From Planomonospora_B alba (GTDB lineage: Bacteria > Actinomycetota > Actinomycetes > Streptosporangiales > Streptosporangiaceae), in the NCBI RefSeq assembly GCF_039534085.1, contig NZ_BAAAUT010000038.1, forward strand, positions 13,215 through 77,214: DNA of 64,000 nucleotides. The letters run 5' to 3'. Of the stretch, positions 1 to 6,870 are shown piece after piece; position 1 is the first letter of the stretch; every line of letters starts with the position of its first letter. The position numbers and the translations under genes are program-made. The notes beneath the pieces were generated by a model that saw nothing but the letters and a program-made list of their open reading frames with translations, was not told where the DNA came from and did not search any database.

Positions 1-2
1 AG

Positions 3-683
3 CTGGGCGCCGCGACGGGCTGGGAGGGCCTGATCGCCCGGTCCGACCCGGGCGCCCTGCTGAGCGGCATGGCCAGGATGGACCAGATGTCGGCGCTGAG
101 GGCCCAGTCCCTGAGGGCCTTCGACGAGGCCACCGAGAGCCTGCGGGCCGACCGGGACAAGGCCAAGAAGGCCCTGGCGGAGGCCGACGCCTCGCGTGAC
201 GAGCTGGCGGAGCAGAAGGCCAAGGCCGACAGGATGGTCAAGGAGCAGATCAAGCTCCTGCGCGAGCTCGGCGCCTACCGCACGGGTGACCCGAACAGCC
301 CCGGCATCCAGTACACCGGGCCGGCCTCGGGCAACGCCCGCAAGGTCCTGGAGTTCGCCTTCGCCCAGGTCGGCAAGCCGTACCGGTACGGCGGCACGGG
401 CCCCGGCGCCTGGGACTGCTCCGGGCTGACCCAGGGGGCCTGGCGGGCCGCGGGGGTCAGCCTGCCCCGGACGACCTGGGAGCAGTGGAGCTGGGGCGCG
501 AGCCGGAGGGTCTCCCTGGACGCCCTCCAGCCGGGCGACCTGATCTTCAGCGAGGGGCTGGGGCACGTGAGCATCTACGTCGGCAACGGCCAGATCGTCC
601 ACGCCCCGCAGACCGGCGACGTCGTCAAGGTCGTCACGCTCTCGTCCTACGGCCGCCGCCTGGTGGGCGCCGTCCGCCCCTGA
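3..683 (+). CDS. NlpC/P60 peptidoglycan hydrolase, 5' end outside window
   Basis: The open frame runs in from the left edge, so the true start is not visible. The first ~75 visible codons are rich in Lys, Glu, Ala and Asp and look like the coiled-coil segment typical of RipA-like envelope hydrolases. The C-terminal ~110 residues form an NlpC/P60 domain: catalytic Cys in WDCSGL, His in GLGHVSIYVG, and a third polar His in IVHAP. Members of this family cut the D-Glu-diaminopimelate bond in peptidoglycan stem peptides. A second NlpC/P60 gene lies at 4073-4699. Domain assignment is secure; the substrate is inferred from the family. Confidence 0.9.
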   Translation: MGAATGWEGLIARSDPGALLSGMARMDQMSALRAQSLRAFDEATESLRADRDKAKKALAEADASRDELAEQKAKADRMVKEQIKLLRELGAYRTGDPNSPGIQYTGPASGNARKVLEFAFAQVGKPYRYGGTGPGAWDCSGLTQGAWRAAGVSLPRTTWEQWSWGASRRVSLDALQPGDLIFSEGLGHVSIYVGNGQIVHAPQTGDVVKVVTLSSYGRRLVGAVRP

Positions 684-784
684 GGCCCGCGCGGCGCTCC
701 GGGCCGCCCCGGCGCCCGGCTCCGGCGTCCGGCCGATCGCCGGGGAGCGGCTCCGGCCCCGCGCGGCGCGCCGCTCGGGAGGAC

Positions 785-847
785 GCCTGCGGCGTGCGGG
801 AGGCCGCACCGTGACGCCTACGGCGTGCGGGGAAGCCGCACCGTGAC
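785..847. repeat. Imperfect tandem duplication across the histidine-kinase 3' end
   Basis: Two near-identical units (785-815, 31 bp; 816-847, 32 bp) sit side by side. The second unit encodes the last residues and TAG stop of the kinase gene on the minus strand; the first is a copy lying just downstream of the stop. They differ by one indel and a few substitutions. Confidence 0.8.
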
Positions 848-1930
848 GAGGAGACCGCCGCCGGGGCGGGCGACGAGGCCGAGGGTCCCGTCGTGGGCGC
901 GGACGACGCTGTGCACGATGGCCAGGCCGAGTCCGACGCCGGCGTGCCCGTCGGTGCGCACGCGCTCCGTTCCGCGCTGGAAGGGCTCGGTGAGGGCCGG
1001 TACCCGTTCCGGTGGGAGCCGGCGGCCCGTGTTCCCGACCCGGAGCACGCTCGCGTCGCCGTGCTCCTCGGTGTGGACCGTCACGGTGCCGCCGACGGGG
1101 AGGTTGTGGACGATGGCGTTCTGGACCAGGTTCGTCACCATCCGCAGCAGGAGCTCGGCGGAGCCGCTGGTCCGGGCCGCCCCGCCGGTGACGTCCAGCG
1201 TGATCCGGCGCTGTTCGGCGAGGGGGAGCAGCGTCTCGGCGGCCTCTTCGGCGAGGAGGGACAGGTCGACGTCCTGGCGGGTGAAGTCCGCGCGGTCGCC
1301 GCGGCTGAGCAGCAGGAGGGCGTCGGTGAGGTCGATCGCCCGCTGGTTGACGGCGTGCAGGCGCTCGATGAGTTCGTCCCGGTCCCGCGCGGGGTCCTTG
1401 CGGGCGACGTCGAGGAGCGTCCGCGAGATCGCCAGCGGGGTGCGCAGTTCGTGGGAGGCGTTCGCGGCGAACCTCTGCTGCTCGGCGACGTGGGACTCGA
1501 GCCGTTCGAGCATCGCGTCGAACGCGTCGGAGAGCTCACGGAACTCGTCCTGGCGGCCTTTCATGCGGATCCGGTGGGACAGCGACCCGTCGGCGGTCAT
1601 CCGGGCCGCATCCGTGATCTGCGTGAGGGGCGCGAGCATCCGACCGGCGAGGATCCATCCGCCCAGCAGGCCGAACGCCAGCAGGAAGGCCAGGGCCTGG
1701 GCCGCGCGGGGGGCGAAGGCGCGCTGCAGGTCGGTGCGGTTGGGCGCGAACCTCGGGAGCGGCGCGCCGGGCCGGCCGCCCTCCAGCCCGGTCATGAGCG
1801 CGCCGTCGGGCACGTAACGCAGCAGGAACACCCATACCACGGCCAGCAGGAGAGCTCCGGCGAGCAGGAGGAATCCGGCGTAGCTGAGGGTGAGCCTCAG
1901 CCGGGCGCTGGGTCCCGGACGCCTTTTCAC
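818..1930 (-). CDS. OmpR-system sensor histidine kinase
   Basis: Membrane sensor kinase of 370 residues. A hydrophobic helix near residues 10-33, a short extracytoplasmic loop, a second helix near 85-110 and a HAMP segment are followed by the H-box (NASHELRTPLA), an N-box with NLVQNAIVHN and a G-box near GVGLGLAIV. The GTG start at 1930 overlaps the stop of the regulator gene (GTGA), which makes the two translationally coupled; longer in-frame starts would run inside the regulator. It presumably phosphorylates the neighbouring regulator. The signal is unknown; the short loop argues for membrane or envelope sensing. The 3' end is partly duplicated downstream. Confidence 0.92.
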   Translation of the reverse strand: MKRRPGPSARLRLTLSYAGFLLLAGALLLAVVWVFLLRYVPDGALMTGLEGGRPGAPLPRFAPNRTDLQRAFAPRAAQALAFLLAFGLLGGWILAGRMLAPLTQITDAARMTADGSLSHRIRMKGRQDEFRELSDAFDAMLERLESHVAEQQRFAANASHELRTPLAISRTLLDVARKDPARDRDELIERLHAVNQRAIDLTDALLLLSRGDRADFTRQDVDLSLLAEEAAETLLPLAEQRRITLDVTGGAARTSGSAELLLRMVTNLVQNAIVHNLPVGGTVTVHTEEHGDASVLRVGNTGRRLPPERVPALTEPFQRGTERVRTDGHAGVGLGLAIVHSVVRAHDGTLGLVARPGGGLLVTVRLPRTP

Positions 1931-2631
1931 GGGGTGCCGCCGGGGCGGGCGGGGCCGGCGCCTGCGCCGGCCCCGGTGTCGATCCGGTAGCCGACGCCGG
2001 GGACCGTGGCGATGAGCCATGGCTCGCCGAGCCGTTTGCGCAGTGCGGAGACGGTGATGCGGACGGCGTTGGTGAAGGGGTCGGCGTTGGCGTCCCAGGC
2101 CCGCTCCAGCAGCTCTTCGGCGCTGACGACGCCGCCCTCGGCGGCGACGAGGACCTCGAGCACGGCGAACTGCTTGCGGGTGAGCGCGACGTAGCGCCCG
2201 TCCCGGAAGACCTCCCGGCGGAAGGGGTCGACCCGCAGACCCGCGATCTCCCTGACCGGGGGCCGGGCGTGCGCGCGTCTGCGGTCGAGCGCCCTCAGCC
2301 GCAGGACGAGCTCCCGCAGGTCGAACGGTTTGGTGAGGTAGTCGTCGGCGCCGAGCCCGAACCCGGAGGCCTTGTCGTCGATCCGGTCGGCGGCGGTGAG
2401 CATGAGGATCGGGATGCCGCTGCCGGAGGCGACGATGCGCCGGGCGACCTCGTCCCCTGAGGGGCCGGGGATGTCGCGGTCGAGGACCGCGAGGTCGTAG
2501 GAGTTGACGCTGAGCAGTTCCAGGGCGGAGTCGCCGTCGCCGGCGATGTCGGCGGCGATCGCCTCCAGCCGCAGACCGTCACGGACGGCTTCGGCCAGGT
2601 AGGGCTCGTCCTCCACGATCAGTACGCGCAT
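1927..2631 (-). CDS. OmpR/PhoB-family response regulator
   Basis: Response regulator of 234 residues. The receiver domain (residues 1-~115) has the acidic pair in VEDE, the phospho-acceptor Asp in AVLDRDIPG, Thr in MLTAAD and Lys in LTKPFD. The C-terminal half is a winged-helix transcriptional domain with the ALTRKQFAVLEVL and VRITVSALRKRLG signatures. It pairs with the overlapping kinase. No Shine-Dalgarno is visible before ATG 2631; instead TAAGCT lies 6 nt upstream, as in leaderless actinobacterial genes. Targets are unknown; the neighbouring VanZ gene and a palindrome upstream of it are candidates. Confidence 0.94.
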   Translation of the reverse strand: MRVLIVEDEPYLAEAVRDGLRLEAIAADIAGDGDSALELLSVNSYDLAVLDRDIPGPSGDEVARRIVASGSGIPILMLTAADRIDDKASGFGLGADDYLTKPFDLRELVLRLRALDRRRAHARPPVREIAGLRVDPFRREVFRDGRYVALTRKQFAVLEVLVAAEGGVVSAEELLERAWDANADPFTNAVRITVSALRKRLGEPWLIATVPGVGYRIDTGAGAGAGPARPGGTP

Positions 2632-2637
2632 GCCCGG

Positions 2638-2643
2638 AGCTTA
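2638..2643 (-). promoter_or_regulatory. -10 box TAAGCT, leaderless start for the response regulator
   Basis: The hexamer ends 6 nt before ATG 2631 and no Shine-Dalgarno is present. Confidence 0.55.
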
Positions 2644-2699
2644 GGCGGCACGATGTATCGCCGGGGTATGCGAGGGCGCGGGCACCTCGGGGACGCGGC

Positions 2700-3404
2700 T
2701 CAGTCCGCCGGTGCCGGCGCGGGGCGGGGCCGGGCCGGCGGAGCCTCCGTCGCGGTGCGCCACCAGCGGCGCGACGCCAGTGCGGCGAGCACGGCGCCGG
2801 CGGCGTTGAGCAGCACGTCGTCCACCGAGGACACCCGGTCCAGCCGCAGGGCGTACTGCGCGGTCTCGACCAGGACCGAGCAGCCCGCCCCGAGCGCCAG
2901 GACCCGCGGCGCGGACGCCAGCGCCGCGAACCGCACCGGAGCGAAGAACCCCAGCGCCGCGAAGACCAGCAGGTTGCCGCCGACGCCGAGCGGCCCCATC
3001 GTGACCAGGTCCCGCAGCGGGATCAGGCTCACCCGGCCGGGGGCGGTTCCGGCTCCCGGACCCGGCATCATGGTCATCCAGACGAACGGCGCCGTCCCGT
3101 GGACCATGCCCACCTCGGCCAGCGACGTCCGCCACGCCGACGCGGCGCCCGCGGCACGCCGGCGGCGCGCCAGAGCCCACGCCACCAGGGCGGCCGGCGG
3201 CAGCGCGACCAGCGTCATGAGCAGCACGCCGTTGAACGTGTCGAAGCAGCCGTGCCACCGGCCGGCGAAGCACGCCGGGGCGGACATCAGCAGCGGCCGC
3301 CGCACGGTGAACACCACGCCCGCCAGGCCGAGGACCGCCAGGCCGGCGAGCCCGGTCCTGCGGACGCGGCGGGGCGGTGACGACAGGGATGCACTCCGGT
3401 TCAT
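2700..3404 (-). CDS. VanZ-like integral membrane protein
   Basis: Protein of 234 residues with four to five hydrophobic helices. The region from residue ~140 has the VanZ pattern: GNLLVFAALGFFAP, then SVLVETAQYAL, then a VDDVLLNAAGAVLAAL helix. VanZ of enterococci gives low-level teicoplanin resistance; most actinobacterial members have no known role but are thought to act on envelope or lipid intermediates. It lies 68 bp from the two-component system start and is transcribed in the same direction, so it could be a co-regulated target. The C-terminal tail is Pro/Ala-rich. Function is unproven. Confidence 0.82.
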   Translation of the reverse strand: MNRSASLSSPPRRVRRTGLAGLAVLGLAGVVFTVRRPLLMSAPACFAGRWHGCFDTFNGVLLMTLVALPPAALVAWALARRRRAAGAASAWRTSLAEVGMVHGTAPFVWMTMMPGPGAGTAPGRVSLIPLRDLVTMGPLGVGGNLLVFAALGFFAPVRFAALASAPRVLALGAGCSVLVETAQYALRLDRVSSVDDVLLNAAGAVLAALASRRWWRTATEAPPARPRPAPAPAD

Positions 3405-3436
3405 GTCCCCATCGGAGCCGCAGGGCCGTTGCGGTG

Positions 3437-3458
3437 GCGTATGCGATTTCGGATACGC
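3437..3458. promoter_or_regulatory. 22-bp imperfect palindrome upstream of the VanZ gene
   Basis: Arms GCGTAT and ATACGC flank an inner CGA/TCG pair, with two mismatched positions. It lies about 35 bp upstream of ATG 3404, in the expected promoter region, and may be an operator, possibly for the adjacent OmpR-type regulator. The protein bound is not known. Confidence 0.4.
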
Positions 3459-3909
3459 CCGCGATACCTCACCCGCCTTTCCGTGAAGTTTATATCTCTT
3501 TGTCGGTTTTTTGTCGGCGATCTCCGAGGGCTGCCGGTCCGGCGGGACCGGTCCGTCCCGTGCCCTGGCGTCGGGCGAACCGGTCCCGCCGGGCGGCGGC
3601 TCCCCGGGATTCCGTGAAGATCATCACCACTGTGACTGGAGTTACAGAAGTGACAACGTTCGGACAGCGAACCTCCAAATGTGACGAGCGTCATATCGGG
3701 GTGGTGGACTCCCCGTTATCCAGCGGTTATGAAAAGAGGGAAGAGCCTCCCCGATCTTCGAACGGGGTAGTGCCTTTGCCGAAGTTTGGGGATCGGGGTA
3801 CCTTCTGGCGTCGCGGCGAGCAAGCCATGCCGTCGCAATGCAGCGGCCCCCGGAGGCCGCCCTCCAGATGAATATCCAGTCGGCCACGCGAGGTCTGAAA
3901 ACCGCTGTG
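3459..3909. other. Intergenic region and 5' leader before the c-di-AMP riboswitch
   Basis: About 450 bp without a supported gene. The stretch is clearly less GC-rich than its surroundings. It includes a possible hairpin (CCCCGATC, CGAACGGGG) near 3750-3768. It must contain the promoter for the riboswitch-controlled NlpC/P60 gene. Short open frames here lack coding character. Confidence 0.6.
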
Positions 3910-4046
3910 GCCTGCCGAATCCATGCAGCCAGGAGGCATGGAACCGGGGAACCAACAGGCATTCGAAGAATGCCAGGGGTGAATCGGCATCGTGTTATGC
4001 CGTAGGGCGTCTTCCCCGCCCGAATCCGTCAGCTAACCCGGTAGGC
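3910..4046 (+). ncRNA. c-di-AMP riboswitch (ydaO-yuaA leader)
   Basis: Contains the conserved blocks of the ydaO-yuaA class in order: GGAACCGGGGAACCAA (near 3940), GGGGTGAATCGG (near 3980) and CCGTCAGCTAACCCGG (near 4025-4040). A 7-bp P1 helix can form between GCCTGCC (3910-3916) and GGTAGGC (4040-4046). The class binds cyclic di-AMP and in actinobacteria commonly controls wall hydrolase genes, generally lowering expression when ligand is high. It ends 15 nt before the Shine-Dalgarno of the NlpC/P60 gene. No clear U-tract terminator is visible between aptamer and gene, so control could be translational. Confidence 0.93.
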
Positions 4047-4061
4047 GTCAGTGGAAGTCCC

Positions 4062-4067
4062 AAGGAG
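4062..4067 (+). promoter_or_regulatory. Shine-Dalgarno AAGGAG that fixes a CTG start
   Basis: AAGGAG lies 5 nt before CTG 4073. Between the in-frame stop at 4034 and ATG 4172 there is no ATG, GTG or TTG in frame, so this ribosome site identifies CTG 4073 as the start. Confidence 0.75.
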
Positions 4068-4072
4068 AAATC

Positions 4073-4699
4073 CTGTCTACCACCCTGCAGAACCCTAGTT
4101 CGTCGCGCCTTTTTCGCCTTTCCGTCGGCGGTTTCGCGCTCACCCTGACCGCCTCGGCCGGCGCGGTCGCCATGGACGCCGCGCCGGCGCTGGCGGCGCC
4201 GGGCGGCGCGACCGCGGCGGGGACCGGCGCCCTCACGGCCGCCCCGGTGACCGCCGGGGCCGCCGGACCGGCGGTCGCCCGGATGAGCGCTCAGGTGAGC
4301 AAGGCGAGGGCGAAGGCGAGCAAGGCCGTACGGCAGAAGGCGAGGGCGGCCAAGGCCGTCTCGGTGGCCAAGCAGCAGGTCGGCGACCCCTACCGGTGGG
4401 GCGCCACCGGCCCCGGCGCGTTCGACTGCTCGGGGCTCGCGCAGTACTCGTGGCGCAAGGCGGGCGTGAAGCTCCCCCGGATCACGCACAGCCAGTACCG
4501 TGCCGTCAAGAAGAAGGTCTCGTGGGCGGGCCTGCGCCCCGGCGACCTGCTCTTCTTCTACGGCAAGGGCCATGTCGGCATCTACGTCGGCAAGGGAAGG
4601 ATGGTCCACGCGCCGAGCAGCGGCAAGACCGTCCGGATCGTCAGGCTGAAGGGCTACTACCGCACCTCCTTCGCCGGAGCGGTCCGGCCCGGCGCCTGA
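4073..4699 (+). CDS. Secreted NlpC/P60 endopeptidase with CTG start, c-di-AMP controlled
   Basis: Starting at CTG 4073 gives 208 residues with an N-terminal signal peptide: Arg near residue 13 and 17, a hydrophobic stretch (VGGFALTLTASAGAVA) and an Ala-rich cleavage region. Starting at the first ATG (4172) would remove the signal peptide. A basic Lys/Ala linker precedes the NlpC/P60 domain (residues ~100-208) with Cys in FDCSGLA, His in GKGHVGIYVG and His in MVHAPSS. It should cut peptidoglycan stem peptides outside the membrane. The upstream c-di-AMP riboswitch ties its level to wall and osmotic state. A strong hairpin follows the stop. Confidence 0.88.
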   Translation: MSTTLQNPSSSRLFRLSVGGFALTLTASAGAVAMDAAPALAAPGGATAAGTGALTAAPVTAGAAGPAVARMSAQVSKARAKASKAVRQKARAAKAVSVAKQQVGDPYRWGATGPGAFDCSGLAQYSWRKAGVKLPRITHSQYRAVKKKVSWAGLRPGDLLFFYGKGHVGIYVGKGRMVHAPSSGKTVRIVRLKGYYRTSFAGAVRPGA

Positions 4700-4752
4700 G
4701 CGCGCACCCGCCCTCCGGCGGGACCGGCACCCCGGCGGGGCCCGGTGGGAAC

Positions 4753-4786
4753 GGCCCCGGCCGTCGTCCGCACGACGGCCGGGGCC
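4753..4786 (+). terminator. Hairpin after the NlpC/P60 gene
   Basis: A perfect 15-bp stem (4753-4767 with 4772-4786) around a CCGC loop, without a U-tract, typical of actinobacterial terminators. Confidence 0.75.
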
Positions 4787-4799
4787 GCTCCCTGTCGCG

Positions 4800-4805
4800 T
4801 ACCAT
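4800..4805 (+). promoter_or_regulatory. -10 box TACCAT before the secreted peptidase gene
   Basis: TACCAT ends 8 nt before ATG 4814, with no Shine-Dalgarno, so the transcript is likely leaderless or nearly so. Confidence 0.4.
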
Positions 4806-4813
4806 CGACGCAT

Positions 4814-5596
4814 ATGTCCGTCCCCCAGGGGCGCCGCGCCGTGCTCGCCGGGATGCTGGCGCTGATCGGCGCCGGTCCGGCCGCCGCGGCCGCGCCGATC
4901 CCGGCCGCCCCGTGGCCCGGCGCCGTCGTGCTCCGCGGGCGGGACTCCGTCGTCGTCGCGCACCGCGCCGCGGCCGGCCTGCTGGAGGACCTCGCGGCCC
5001 GCGCCGAGCGGGCCCGCCGGCGGATCGCCGGGATCTGGGGGCCGGTGCGCCCGGTGGTGCTGCTCCCCGAGACCGACGCCGAGGCCGCGGTGCTCGCGGG
5101 CGCCTCCGGGCCCGGGGCCACCGCCGGCATGGCCGCGCTGGCCACCGCCGACCGGGTGGTGGTCCTGCCGAGCGGCTACGCCCGGCTCAGCGAGGTCGGC
5201 AGGGACGTGGTCATCACCCACGAACTCGTCCACGTGGCCACCGGCGCGACCCGGGGCGGCCGGGTGCCGACCTGGCTGTCGGAGGGGTTCGCCGACTACG
5301 TCGGCTACGCCGGCACGGGGCTGGACACGCGCACGGTCGCCGCGGAGCTGGCCGCGGAGGTGCGCGCGGGCGTGCTGCCGGAGGGCCTGCCCGGTCCCGC
5401 CGACTTCGCCCCCGGCGCCCCGCGGCTCGCGCAGGCCTACGAGGAGGCCTGGCTCGCCTGCCGCTACGTCGCCGAGCGTTTCGGCGAGAGGGCTCTCGTG
5501 AGGCTCTACGGTGGTGATGCCGAGACAGTGCTCGGCCTCACCGCGGCGGAGCTCACCGCGGGCTGGCGCGACTACCTCCGGAGGGTGCTGGCATGA
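4814..5596 (+). CDS. Secreted HExxH zinc metallopeptidase-like protein
   Basis: Protein of 260 residues. The N-terminus has a twin arginine (GRRAVLAG) followed by a hydrophobic Ala-rich segment ending in AAAAAP, so it is probably exported, possibly by Tat. The zinc motif HELVH lies near residue 138 in ITHELVHVATG, followed by WLSEGFADYVG that supplies a likely third Glu ligand, a gluzincin (peptidase MA-like) layout. Its stop overlaps the next gene (ATGA), so it is coupled to the M48 protease and then to PimB'. ATG 4814 is preferred to an upstream start because a TACCAT box and the signal peptide both fit it. Substrate unknown. Confidence 0.8.
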   Translation: MSVPQGRRAVLAGMLALIGAGPAAAAAPIPAAPWPGAVVLRGRDSVVVAHRAAAGLLEDLAARAERARRRIAGIWGPVRPVVLLPETDAEAAVLAGASGPGATAGMAALATADRVVVLPSGYARLSEVGRDVVITHELVHVATGATRGGRVPTWLSEGFADYVGYAGTGLDTRTVAAELAAEVRAGVLPEGLPGPADFAPGAPRLAQAYEEAWLACRYVAERFGERALVRLYGGDAETVLGLTAAELTAGWRDYLRRVLA

Positions 5597-6870
5597 CGTC
5601 GAGCGGGACGCGCGCGTCCGGCGGGCGGCGGGCGGCGGGCTGGGCGCTGGCGGTGCTCGGCGCCGCCACGCTGGCCGTCACCGCGCTCACCACGCCGTGG
5701 CGGGCGCTGCCGGACGGCGCCCCGCCCGTCGCCGCGGACCCGGCGCGCGACTTCACCGCCGGGCAGATCGCCCGTTCGGCGGCGTTCGACGCCGCGGTCA
5801 GCCCGCCCGCCTACGTGTCGCTCGGCCTGACCCTCCTGGCGGCCGGGGTGCTGGTGGCGACCCCGCTGGGCGCGCGGGCGGTGGGGCGGCTGCGCGGACC
5901 GTGGTGGGTGCGGGTGCTCCTCGGCGTGCTGGTGATCTCGGCGGTGGTGGAGCTGCTGCGCTGGCCGCTCGGCATGTGGCAGGAGGTCCACCTGCGGGAC
6001 TACGGGCTGTCGGTGCAGACCTGGCCGTCCTGGTCGGCCGACCGGCTCAAGAGCATCGCGGTGCGGACCGGGCTGACGGCGGTCATGGTGCTCGCCGTGG
6101 TCGCGCTGGCGCGGCGCTTCGCCCGCTGGTGGATCCCCGCCGCGCTCGGCGCCTTCACGCTGACCGTGGCGGTCTCCTTCGTCTACCCGGTGGTGGTGGA
6201 GCCGCTCTTCGACGACTTCACGCCGATGCAGGCGGGACGGCTCCGCGACGACCTGCTGGCCATGGCCGAGCGCGACGGGGTGCCGGTCGGGGAGGTGCTC
6301 GTCGCCGACGCCTCCCGCCGGACCACCGCGGTCAACGCGTACGTCTCGGGATTCGGCGCGACCCGCAGGATCGTGGTCTACGACACGCTGCTGCGGGCCC
6401 CGGCCGACGAGGTCGAGCTGGTCGTGGCGCACGAGCTGGGGCACGCCAGGAACGGCGACGTGCTGTACGGCACGCTCGTCGGCGCCCTGGGCGCGGCCTG
6501 CGGGGCGTGCCTGCTGTACCTCGTCACCTCCTCGCGCGCGCTGCGCCGGCGCGCCGGCGTGCCCTCGGTCGCCGACCCGGCGGCGACGGCCCTGCTCATG
6601 GGGCTGCTGAGCCTGGCCACCGTGCTGTCCGGCCCCGCGCAGAACCTCGTCAGCCGGCAGATCGAGGCCCGCGCCGACGCCCACGCGCTCGACCTGACGC
6701 GCGACCCGGTGACGTTCGCTGCCATGCAGCGGCGCCTGGCGCTGTCCAACATCTCCGACCTCTCGCCGGACGCCGTGGAGCACCTGCTGTACGCCTCCCA
6801 TCCCGCCATCCCCGAACGCATCGCCATGGCGCGTTCCTGGGCCGCGCTGAACGGCCTGCCGGAGCCGTGA
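5593..6870 (+). CDS. M48-family integral membrane metalloprotease (Ste24/HtpX-like)
   Basis: Protein of 425 residues with an N-terminal helix (GWALAVLGAATLAVTALTT), several further membrane helices through residue ~210, and the zinc motif HELGH in VVAHELGHARNGDVLYG near residue 281. A later region with RQIEARADAHALDL gives the third Glu ligand, as in M48/CaaX protease 1 enzymes. Such proteases cut membrane or misfolded envelope proteins; bacterial substrates are mostly unknown. It overlaps the preceding secreted peptidase by 4 nt and the following pimB' by 4 nt (GTGA), so the three genes form one coupled unit. Confidence 0.92.
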   Translation: MTSSGTRASGGRRAAGWALAVLGAATLAVTALTTPWRALPDGAPPVAADPARDFTAGQIARSAAFDAAVSPPAYVSLGLTLLAAGVLVATPLGARAVGRLRGPWWVRVLLGVLVISAVVELLRWPLGMWQEVHLRDYGLSVQTWPSWSADRLKSIAVRTGLTAVMVLAVVALARRFARWWIPAALGAFTLTVAVSFVYPVVVEPLFDDFTPMQAGRLRDDLLAMAERDGVPVGEVLVADASRRTTAVNAYVSGFGATRRIVVYDTLLRAPADEVELVVAHELGHARNGDVLYGTLVGALGAACGACLLYLVTSSRALRRRAGVPSVADPAATALLMGLLSLATVLSGPAQNLVSRQIEARADAHALDLTRDPVTFAAMQRRLALSNISDLSPDAVEHLLYASHPAIPERIAMARSWAALNGLPEP

